NCBI RefSeq assembly: GCF_003058465.1
Contig: NZ_CP028901.1
Span: 3,410,001 to 3,474,000 of the forward strand
Reading direction: 5' to 3'
Length of the DNA: 64,000 bases
From: Orrella marina
GTDB taxonomy: Bacteria; Pseudomonadota; Gammaproteobacteria; Burkholderiales; Burkholderiaceae_B
In this document: in pieces, positions 54,723-62,606 of the stretch
How the letters are laid out: each line of letters begins with the position of its first letter
How positions within the stretch are numbered: the first letter of the stretch is position 1
Position numbers and translations under genes: made by a program
Notes under the pieces: generated by a model
The model's input: the letters and a program-made list of their open reading frames with translations, nothing else
What the model was told of the DNA's origin: nothing
Database searches by the model: none

Positions 54723-57473
54723 ATGGAACAAGATGAACTGGCAGATCGCCTCTCCGAAAGCTGGCACTCGGTCTATGAACAGTCCGGTCGGGCGATTGAG
54801 TGGATCGGGCGGACCCGCCGGAGCGCCAGGCGCCTGGATGGCGAGGCAGATCATCTGGTACTCAAGCTCAGGCGTGCACGCAACCAGGCCAGAAGCCTGC
54901 AGCAGGTTTCGCGCTCCGCTTCAACGGTCGGATTTTTCGGGTTGTCCCAGGCGGGCAAGTCATATCTGATTTCGGCTCTGGCTGCAGGCGAGTCGGGCAA
55001 GCTCGAGACCGTGCTTGATGGTCAGCGGCTGGACTTCGTGGAACATATCAATCCCCCGGGGGGCGGCAAGGAGGCAACGGGCCTCGTGACGCGTTTCACC
55101 CGCACCCACCATGCACTGATCAGCGGGTTTCCGTTGCGGCTTCGCCTGTTTTCGGAAGTCGAACTTGTCAAGATTTTTGTGAACTCGTTCTTTAATGACT
55201 TCAACCTGGAGAAGATCGGTTTCTCGTTTGCGGGTGAACAGGCCGAGGCAGCTCATCAGGCACTTAATGCCATGCAGATCCGGGCGCGCAGTGAACGGGT
55301 AGCGGGTGTGACTGAAGAGGACGTGGTCGATCTTTGGGATTACCTTAAGGAGAGGTTTCCTTGGACCGTCGCTTCGCTTGAGGGTGATTTTCTGCCGAGA
55401 CTGGTCGATCTGGCACCGTGCCTCGATCCATCGGACCGGGCGCAGCTGTTTGCCTTTCTGTGGGGTCGTATCCAGGGGTTTACAGATCTGTTCTTGCGCT
55501 TGTCAGGGCGTCTGTCTGCGCTGGGGTATCCGCAGAGTGTGCAGGCTCCGCTCAATGCACTGGTGGAACCGGCGTCCTCTGGTGAGGGTTTTGTTCAGCG
55601 AGACAGCATCATGAATGTGGACATGCTGGAGCGACTCGGTCGATCTGATGATGCACCAATTGATGTGCTGGTCCTGGACGATGAAGCAGGTGGCGCGGAT
55701 GGGAATGGTGCGGTCCATTCGATTGCCCGTGCTGAACTGGCCGCGCTCACGGCAGAGTTGACGATCTGCCTGGCCAATGCGCCGGTCCAGTCCACCTTCG
55801 AGTCTGTCGACTTGCTGGATTTCCCCGGATACCGCGGCCGTCTGAAGCACGAGTCCCTGGACCACCTTGAAACGATTGCGGCTCAGGATGGACGTAGCAA
55901 TCCGGTTGCGCAACTGTTTCTCAGAGGCAAGGTGGCGTATCTTTTCGAGCGCTATACGGATCTGCAGGAGATGAATGTACTGGTAGTCTGCACCGCCTCG
56001 CACAAGCAGTCGGATGTGGCTGACGTCGGCCCTGTGCTGTCTGGCTGGATCAGACGAACGCAGGGCGAGCTTGCGTGCCAGCGCGCAAACCGGCCATCCG
56101 GACTGATCTGGGCGATCACGATGTTTGATCTCAAGATTGCTGACTCGCTCAACAAGAGCGAAGCGATGATGGAGATGGTCTGGGAAGATCTCGTCAAGAT
56201 GACCATGCTCGAGCGTTTTGCGCAGTACGACTGGATGCAGGAGTGGTCGCCGGATCAGCCGTTTGATACCACTTTTCTGGTGCGTAAACCACGCATGCCG
56301 GTCACTTTTCTCACGCTGGATAACGGTGTCGAGCAGAGGGTCAACCCGGCCAGTGCCGATGCACTGGCTCTGATGGAGCGCACTTTCTGCGCTGACGCAC
56401 TGGTGAATGAGCATGTCGCGCAACCAGAGCAGGCGTGGCGATCCATGCTGTCGTTGAACGATGGCGGAATCTCGCGCCTGAGCGACTATATCTCCCGGGT
56501 TGCGATCAGACAGCACAAGCTCACGCGCCTTGCCGAACAGCTTGAACGGTCCTTGCAGGACCTTGTGGAGGGCCGACTTGGTCCCTGGTTTTACCATCAG
56601 GGTGCAGATGAGGTTCAGGCTCGCAAACGCATTGCCCAGAACGTGGTCGATGCCATTGTTCCGAGGGCCCGTCTGCTGGGTGAGTTGCAGACGAGCCTGC
56701 TGTTGTCAGACGAAGTCTTGCAGTCACTGTATATGCGCAGTGGGCTGGACAGCCCGGCAGCGAAACAGGATACGGACCGGCCGCACGAGGATGGTGGATC
56801 TGGCTCTTCACCAGTGGACGACGGGTTGGGGCTGGGCATGGGACTGGACCTGTTTGGAGACACTTCGGCGGGTCCGGCCGTGGAGCCAGTGTCCCCGGCT
56901 GTGTCTGGCTCTGATGCGCGGTTTGCGAGAGCCGTGGTGCGCGAATGGATCAATCACTTGCGGGGCATTCCCGAGAATACACGGCTCGCCAGTTATCTGG
57001 GGTTGAGCCGCAGGACCCTGGAGCAGATCGCAGATGAGCTGATCACCGGGATTGCACGCCATGACCTGGAGTCCCGATTGCTGGTGAAGGTGTCCCGGAC
57101 CGAGCAGGTTGGCACCAAACGCGAACGTCTGGCCGATCGACAGGCGCTGGCAGTCAAGGCTGTTCTTGGGGATTTTGTGGCGTGGCTGGGGTTTGATCAC
57201 ACTGATCCCGCCAACACGTTGCCAAGCCGCATCAACCCGGGCCACTCGGTGTTTGCCAGGCCGGACCGCATTGCATCGGGTGAGTTGCCGCCGGTCACCG
57301 ATACTGCGGTCGATTACGGCCGGATCTATCTTGCGGACTGGCTGGTGGCATTGGGCGCGCTGATTGTGGGCAATGCCGGACATGATGCCGGTCGCGAGAT
57401 CTCTGCTCAGCTCAATGCCGAACTTGGCGATATTCTGAAGTCGCTCAAGTCTGCCAGAGTGGAGGTCGCGTGA
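54723..57473 (+). CDS. srfC: SrfC family protein, large P-loop GTPase-like protein
   Basis: A 916-residue protein. The helical N-terminus is followed by a P-loop at about residues 70-82 (GFFGLSQAGKSYL), a DxxG-like switch in LLDFPGYRGRL near residue 360, and ITMFDLK, which may serve as base-recognition loop. The long helical regions and the layout recall dynamin-like proteins. A disordered Gly/Asp-rich linker lies at about 680-720 ahead of a C-terminal helical domain. The ATG at 54723 has an AGGGG site; a GTG at 54696 overlapping the srfB stop is also possible. The stop overlaps the next start (GTGA). Confidence 0.88.
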   Translation: MEQDELADRLSESWHSVYEQSGRAIEWIGRTRRSARRLDGEADHLVLKLRRARNQARSLQQVSRSASTVGFFGLSQAGKSYLISALAAGESGKLETVLDGQRLDFVEHINPPGGGKEATGLVTRFTRTHHALISGFPLRLRLFSEVELVKIFVNSFFNDFNLEKIGFSFAGEQAEAAHQALNAMQIRARSERVAGVTEEDVVDLWDYLKERFPWTVASLEGDFLPRLVDLAPCLDPSDRAQLFAFLWGRIQGFTDLFLRLSGRLSALGYPQSVQAPLNALVEPASSGEGFVQRDSIMNVDMLERLGRSDDAPIDVLVLDDEAGGADGNGAVHSIARAELAALTAELTICLANAPVQSTFESVDLLDFPGYRGRLKHESLDHLETIAAQDGRSNPVAQLFLRGKVAYLFERYTDLQEMNVLVVCTASHKQSDVADVGPVLSGWIRRTQGELACQRANRPSGLIWAITMFDLKIADSLNKSEAMMEMVWEDLVKMTMLERFAQYDWMQEWSPDQPFDTTFLVRKPRMPVTFLTLDNGVEQRVNPASADALALMERTFCADALVNEHVAQPEQAWRSMLSLNDGGISRLSDYISRVAIRQHKLTRLAEQLERSLQDLVEGRLGPWFYHQGADEVQARKRIAQNVVDAIVPRARLLGELQTSLLLSDEVLQSLYMRSGLDSPAAKQDTDRPHEDGGSGSSPVDDGLGLGMGLDLFGDTSAGPAVEPVSPAVSGSDARFARAVVREWINHLRGIPENTRLASYLGLSRRTLEQIADELITGIARHDLESRLLVKVSRTEQVGTKRERLADRQALAVKAVLGDFVAWLGFDHTDPANTLPSRINPGHSVFARPDRIASGELPPVTDTAVDYGRIYLADWLVALGALIVGNAGHDAGREISAQLNAELGDILKSLKSARVEVA

Positions 57474-58513
57474 GTCAAGGTGTCAGGCAGGTGAGGGTGG
57501 ATGTGCAGCCTGATGCGGGGCCTGGGTGGGCGCGTCTTGTGCTGTCTGGCGCTGGCGGGCCAGAAACGCCGGATCGACAGTCGGTGAGGATGTCCCTGCA
57601 GCGCAATCAGGACGGCCGGTTTCTGGATGAGCGCTCGGGCTGGAGTGCATCGGAAGTCTGGCATGTTCCCCATGATGTCACCCAAAGCGGGGCTGACCTG
57701 ATTTTGCGGATTGGCCCGGAACTGGTCGACGAGTTGCTCGCCGATCCGCGAACAGTTTGCCGGATCCAGGTTCAGGCGCAGGGTGACTCCTGGGCGGGTG
57801 TCTTGCGCATGGGCCAAGGCATTTACCCATCGGGTGCTGCAGGGCAATCCCCCGCTGCTGCCAGACAGATCCAGCCGCCTGCCCAGGACGTCCAGGAGCC
57901 TGCGACTGTGGCTCCACCAGAAGAAACAGAGGGGAAAGAGCCGTTTGTAGCGATCCGTCCGGATCCACCGCGGCGCGAGCCTGCAATGCGAAAAATGCCC
58001 ATCCTGCTACTCCTGCTGTTGCTCGCTCTGCTGGGGCTGGCGATTGCCTGGTATGCCGGATTGCTTGATCGCTGGCTCAAGGAACCTGTCGTGGGGCAGC
58101 AAACTGCTGCGGTAGAAGGTGAACAGCCCACGGGTCTTGCAACAGCACCCGGACCTTGTTCGCTGCAAGCCATGCGAGACCAGACCGATGATCTGGCCTT
58201 TCTGCAGAAGTGTGTGCAGGACAGCCCGGATACCGACCTGGTGATGGCGATCATCCAGGCTGGAAAGGATGCGGGGCGTTGTGATCTGATTCAGCGTCTC
58301 TACGCGCATCAGGCTCAGGCGGGCAATGCCCGGATCGCACTGGCTTATGCCCGGGAGTTTGATCCACAGACATTTGAAGGTGGCTGCTTTGAACAGGCAG
58401 ATGGACAGACTGCGATTTACTGGTACGAGAAGTCTTTGCAGTTGGACCCTGACCAGAACACGGTGGCCGAGCGCGTGAAACAGCTTAAAAAAGATCTGGA
58501 GGCCGTTCAATGA
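57470..58513 (+). CDS. Single-pass membrane protein with periplasmic repeat-like tail, Srf-cluster component
   Basis: A 347-residue protein not assigned to a named family. Residues 1-120 look like a beta-rich cytosolic domain, followed by a Pro/Ala/Gln linker, a positively charged segment RRE-AMRKM and one transmembrane helix at about 175-195 (ILLLLLLLALLGLAIAWY). The periplasmic part has four cysteines and a pattern like Sel1/TPR helices (AIYWYEKSLQLDPDQNTVAER). The GTG start overlaps the srfC stop and the stop overlaps the next ATG, so it is part of the same operon. The topology is the same as that of SrfA: cytosolic domain, hinge, one helix, periplasmic domain. Confidence 0.75.
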   Translation: MSQGVRQVRVDVQPDAGPGWARLVLSGAGGPETPDRQSVRMSLQRNQDGRFLDERSGWSASEVWHVPHDVTQSGADLILRIGPELVDELLADPRTVCRIQVQAQGDSWAGVLRMGQGIYPSGAAGQSPAAARQIQPPAQDVQEPATVAPPEETEGKEPFVAIRPDPPRREPAMRKMPILLLLLLLALLGLAIAWYAGLLDRWLKEPVVGQQTAAVEGEQPTGLATAPGPCSLQAMRDQTDDLAFLQKCVQDSPDTDLVMAIIQAGKDAGRCDLIQRLYAHQAQAGNARIALAYAREFDPQTFEGGCFEQADGQTAIYWYEKSLQLDPDQNTVAERVKQLKKDLEAVQ

Positions 58514-60603
58514 CAGAAGCATTCAGGACTGAAACATCTGAGCGCAACGCACGCAGATCCGGATCTGCGCCAGCCAGCCGGGGACGTGCCCGCAGGACCT
58601 TTGCGAGTAGTGCGCTGGCCTGGTCGACTCGGATGACTGCTGGAACGGGGTTTCCAGGAAGTTTGAGGGTCATGGCGATCGTAGGGATCGCGCTCACCGT
58701 GTCTGCGGTGCAAGCCCAGACCAGCCCTTTGTTGCAGGAAGGCAAGAAGTCTTTGTATCAGCGGGTACTGACGACTCCTGACTGCAGACTTTATGATCAG
58801 GTCGCTGGGCAGACAACCGAACCGGTACCGGCTTTCTCCCGTTTCTATGTCTACAGTCGCCGTGAGGTGAACGGGGTGGACTGGATCGAGGTGGGCCCGG
58901 ATACACGTGGCAACAAGGCGGGATGGCTGCCTGAGTCCTGTGCAGTTGACTGGACGATGCAGTTGACACTGGCATTCACCAACCCAGCCAACCGGGATCC
59001 GGTGCTGTTTTACGAGAATCGCAAGACCCTTGAAGATCTGGTCGATGCGGAAAGCCCGAAGGATGCGGTCAAGCCGCTGATGGATCGCATCAAGCGTGAT
59101 GGCAAAGCGCCGGGTGTTGTGGCGCGCGAGCCAGAACTGGCTGTGCAGCAACAACAGAACTTCTATCTGTTGCCGATCTTTGAAGCGCAGGAGCTTTACA
59201 CCCAGGCCGGTGAGCCCCTGCGAGTGCTCAGGGTGGCGTCTGTCGCCAAGGCGGAGCAAGACCCGGCAACACCGGCGGCACCTGAGCAGAGCACACTCAA
59301 GGCATTCACGGCCGCCGTGGTGTTCGTGATTGACTCGACCATCTCCATGGGCCCCTATATTGATCGTACCCGCCAGGCAGTTCGCACGATCACGACACGC
59401 ATCGAAGATTCCGGTGTGGGCAGTCAGGTCAAGTTCGGTCTGATCGCCTATCGCGCCAGCACAACTGCTGTGCCGGGGCTGGAGTACGTCAGCAAGCTTT
59501 ACGTTGATCCGGCAACCATGACGACTGGCGCAGACTTTTTGAAGCGAATTGCTGATCTCAAGCCTGCGACTGTTTCGAGCAAGGGATTTGACGAGGATGC
59601 CTATGCTGGCCTTGAAACGGCACTTACCCAGATCGACTGGAAGCAGTTTGGTGGACGCTATATCGTTCTGGTGACGGATGCGGGTGCAGTGCCAGGATAT
59701 GACCCGTTTTCCAGTACAAAGTCCGACGCACCCCAGATTCGACTGGCTGCGCAGGAGCGTGGGGTGGCGATCTACGTCCTTCACCTCAAGACGCCGGCGG
59801 GTCAGCGCAACCACCAGTCGGCGCAGGCTCAGTACGAAGAACTGGCGTTCAACCCAGTCGTCAACCGGCCTCTTTATTACCCGGTTCAGGCCGGCAGTGT
59901 TGACAGTTTCGGGCAGATGGTTGACGCACTCGCCAGCTCGATTGTGCAGCAGGTTGAACTAGCCAATGAGGGCGAGATGGCAATCGGCAGTGCGCTGGCC
60001 GCCAGCGAGGAACCAGGTACTGATCCGGTGAAGTCACTGGCGCGTGACGCGCGACTGATGGGGCATGCCATGCAGCTGGCGTACCTTGGAGAAAAGCAGG
60101 GCACGCAGGCCCCAGGCGTTATCGAAGCCTGGGTGACTGACAGGGACCTGTCCAGTCCGTCTCGTGCTACCACCCAGGTGCGCGTACTGATGACCAAGGC
60201 GCAGCTCAGCGACATGAGTGATGCAGTCCGGACGATTGTTGACGCCGCCAATCAGAGTCATATCTCCCCATCGGTCATGTTTGAACAACTGCGTTCGGTG
60301 GCAGCCACCATGGGACGTGACCCCAATCAGATCAGCCAGGCCGGTCAGACACGGCTTGCAGAACTGGGGCTGCTCGGTGAGTATCTGGAGGGGCTGCCGT
60401 ACCGAAGTGATGTGCTGAACCTTGACGAGCAGACCTGGAAGAGCTGGTCAGCGGCCCAGCAGCAACAATTCATTCGTAACCTCACCAGTAAACTCGCGCT
60501 CTATCGGGATTTCAACGCTGATCTGGACCGGTGGGTGGCCCTGGCGCCAGATGCCGATCCGGGAGATAACGTCTATCCGGTTCCGCTTGAAGCGTTACCT
60601 TGA
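58510..60603 (+). CDS. Periplasmic vWA-domain protein, PpkA sensor-like
   Basis: A 697-residue protein. A basic N-terminus of about 50 residues precedes a signal-peptide-like helix (VMAIVGIALTVSAVQAQ). A small SH3-like domain follows (FYVYSRREVNGVDWIEVG ... GWLPESCAVDW). The von Willebrand factor A domain at about 270-490 has the MIDAS sequence VVFVIDSTISMGPYIDRT (DxTxS) and VLVTDAGAVPGYDP. This combination, with FGLIAYRASTTAVPGLEYV, resembles the periplasmic part of the type VI secretion kinase PpkA, but no kinase domain is present. It probably binds a partner in the periplasm. ATGA overlap with the gene before. Confidence 0.8.
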   Translation: MTEAFRTETSERNARRSGSAPASRGRARRTFASSALAWSTRMTAGTGFPGSLRVMAIVGIALTVSAVQAQTSPLLQEGKKSLYQRVLTTPDCRLYDQVAGQTTEPVPAFSRFYVYSRREVNGVDWIEVGPDTRGNKAGWLPESCAVDWTMQLTLAFTNPANRDPVLFYENRKTLEDLVDAESPKDAVKPLMDRIKRDGKAPGVVAREPELAVQQQQNFYLLPIFEAQELYTQAGEPLRVLRVASVAKAEQDPATPAAPEQSTLKAFTAAVVFVIDSTISMGPYIDRTRQAVRTITTRIEDSGVGSQVKFGLIAYRASTTAVPGLEYVSKLYVDPATMTTGADFLKRIADLKPATVSSKGFDEDAYAGLETALTQIDWKQFGGRYIVLVTDAGAVPGYDPFSSTKSDAPQIRLAAQERGVAIYVLHLKTPAGQRNHQSAQAQYEELAFNPVVNRPLYYPVQAGSVDSFGQMVDALASSIVQQVELANEGEMAIGSALAASEEPGTDPVKSLARDARLMGHAMQLAYLGEKQGTQAPGVIEAWVTDRDLSSPSRATTQVRVLMTKAQLSDMSDAVRTIVDAANQSHISPSVMFEQLRSVAATMGRDPNQISQAGQTRLAELGLLGEYLEGLPYRSDVLNLDEQTWKSWSAAQQQQFIRNLTSKLALYRDFNADLDRWVALAPDADPGDNVYPVPLEALP

Positions 60604-60614
60604 CGCTGCCAGCC

Positions 60615-61322
60615 ATGCCGATCATCACTATCGGTGATATGGTCCTGTCCCGGGGGGCGGGTGACCAGGCGTTCTCAGTCAGCCTGCCTGTTCTGCGTCT
60701 GGAAGCAGGTCAAGTGGTCGCAGTTACCGGTCCGAGTGGTTGCGGCAAGAGCACGCTCGTCGAGGGGCTCGGACTGATTCTCACGCCTCGCTCGCTTGGC
60801 CAGTACGAACTTCTTGGCCAGGACATCACGGATTTGGTGCGCGCTCCGGATGCTGCTCGTGATACGCAACTGGCGCATCTGCGCAGCCAGCACCTTGGGT
60901 TTGTGCCACAGACCGGCGGGGTGCTGCCCTATCTGACTGCCGGGCAGAACATCCTGCTGCAAGCCAGGATTCAGGGGCAGTCTACCCAGCCACCCTGGTT
61001 CACGGATGCAATCGTCAGACTGGGTATTGAGGCTCTGCTTGAACGCTATCCGCGCGAACTCTCCGTGGGACAACGACAGCGTGTCTCATTTCTCCGGGCC
61101 GTTGCACACCGGCCCGCGATTCTGCTGGCCGACGAGCCGACCGCTGCGCTTGATCCTCATCATGCCGCCAGTCTGTTTGAGGTCATGCTCGAGATCGCAC
61201 GCGAAGCGAATATCGCAATGGTGGTCGTGAGCCATGAGTGGGATCTGATCGACTCGTTTGCTCTGACGCGTTTGCAGGCCCGCTCTGTCAGTCCGTCACA
61301 GATGGAGTTTGTAACCACATGA
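60615..61322 (+). CDS. ABC transporter ATPase, LolD/TagT-like
   Basis: A 235-residue ATPase with Walker A TGPSGCGKSTLVEGLGL, Q-loop FVPQTGGVLPYLTAG, a signature-like LSVGQRQRVSFLRAVAHRP, Walker B AILLADEPTAALDPHH and H-loop VVSHEWD. The type is that of LolD, MacB and TagT, which work with FtsX-like permeases on envelope lipoproteins or as mechanotransmitters. The ATG at 60615 is chosen; a TTG at 60600 that overlaps the previous stop is equally open. The stop overlaps the permease start. Confidence 0.9.
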   Translation: MPIITIGDMVLSRGAGDQAFSVSLPVLRLEAGQVVAVTGPSGCGKSTLVEGLGLILTPRSLGQYELLGQDITDLVRAPDAARDTQLAHLRSQHLGFVPQTGGVLPYLTAGQNILLQARIQGQSTQPPWFTDAIVRLGIEALLERYPRELSVGQRQRVSFLRAVAHRPAILLADEPTAALDPHHAASLFEVMLEIAREANIAMVVVSHEWDLIDSFALTRLQARSVSPSQMEFVTT

Positions 61323-62566
61323 GCACCGGTGTTGCCCAGTCTCCGAGTCTGCGCGTTCTGGCCAGTCTGGCCTGGCGCGATGTCTGGCATGACCGGCGCA
61401 TCACCTTGTGCATGGTGGCCGCGGTCATCTCGGTGGTGGCGCCCTTGTTGCTGCTGTTCGGTTTAAAGCATGGCATCGTGACACACATGCGGGTAGAGCT
61501 GGCCAGTCAACCGTCTAATCTGGAATTGCGCATGATTGGCAGCCATGGGCTGGACCGGTCCTGGTTTGAATCCATCCGCAGCGATCCCCGCCTTGGATTT
61601 GTGATGCCCATGACCCGTTCACTCAATACCACCGGTGATCTGAGAGTGTCGGTCAGTGCCTATCTTCCCGATGTGGAACTGATTCCATCAGCCAGCGGGG
61701 ATCCGATGTTGCTTGATCAGCCGGGTCCGCGAAGCGACGCGGATGTGATCCTGTCGCAAGTCGCTGCCCAGCGACTTGCTGTCAGGCCTGGCGATTCCAT
61801 GCAGCTAGTGATTGCGCGACAGCGTGGCGGAGCGACCGAACGCCTGAGTGTGCCCTTGAACGTGCAAGGTATTCTGGAGGCCAGGGCATTTTCCCGTCCG
61901 GGGGCATTGATCACGCTTGATTTGCTGACGATGCTCGAAGACTTCCGGGACGGTGCTCAGGCACCGTCCCCCGGTGTTTATGCGTTTGATGGGTCTGAAC
62001 TGGCTGTTACCCCTGTAGCCCGCGAGCAGTACCCCCGGGCACGCCTGTATGCAAGTAGTCTGGATGACGTTCAGACCGTGTCTTTCATGCTGCAGCAGCA
62101 GGGGATCGAGACCATGTCACGCCTGTCCGAGATCCAGGCTGTGCAAGCCATTGACCGGCTGATGGGCCTGGTGTTCAGCGTCATCGCCTGGCTCGGGGTG
62201 ATCGGGTGCCTCGCCTCGCTGATGGGCGCATTCGCGGCCAATATAGACCGAAAGCGCAAGGATCTCGCCTTGTTGCGACTGATGGGGTACGGAAGGGCCA
62301 CCCTGCTTGGTTATGTCCTGATGCAAGCCTGTGCTATCGCGCTCACCGGGTTTGTCATTGGGGCCGTGCTGTATCTGGCAGGCTCGCAGACATTCAACGT
62401 CTTGCTGGGCCAGACATTGCCTCAGGGTGAGTATATGACACGGCTTGATCCATCACACTGGCTGGCCGGTATCGGCCTGTCCCTGTTGGTGGCGTTGCTG
62501 GTGTCAGGCTTCGGTGGATGGCTGGCGATGCGTGTGCAAGCCAGTGAAAGCCTGCGTGACATCTGA
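61319..62566 (+). CDS. ABC transporter permease, FtsX/LolC/TagS-like
   Basis: A 415-residue protein with one N-terminal helix (TLCMVAAVISVVAPLLLLFG), a periplasmic domain of about 200 residues, then three C-terminal helices beginning with VFSVIAWLGVIGCLASLMGAF, which is the FtsX-family pattern including DRKRKDLALLRLMGY. It pairs with the ATPase upstream (ATGA overlap). FtsX-type transporters usually transmit force across the inner membrane rather than move a solute. No permease of this subtype could be tied to a named substrate. Confidence 0.9.
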   Translation: MSTGVAQSPSLRVLASLAWRDVWHDRRITLCMVAAVISVVAPLLLLFGLKHGIVTHMRVELASQPSNLELRMIGSHGLDRSWFESIRSDPRLGFVMPMTRSLNTTGDLRVSVSAYLPDVELIPSASGDPMLLDQPGPRSDADVILSQVAAQRLAVRPGDSMQLVIARQRGGATERLSVPLNVQGILEARAFSRPGALITLDLLTMLEDFRDGAQAPSPGVYAFDGSELAVTPVAREQYPRARLYASSLDDVQTVSFMLQQQGIETMSRLSEIQAVQAIDRLMGLVFSVIAWLGVIGCLASLMGAFAANIDRKRKDLALLRLMGYGRATLLGYVLMQACAIALTGFVIGAVLYLAGSQTFNVLLGQTLPQGEYMTRLDPSHWLAGIGLSLLVALLVSGFGGWLAMRVQASESLRDI

Positions 62567-62606
62567 AACAAGGCGGGAAACTGCCAGTCGGGGGGAGTGT
62601 GTGTTG

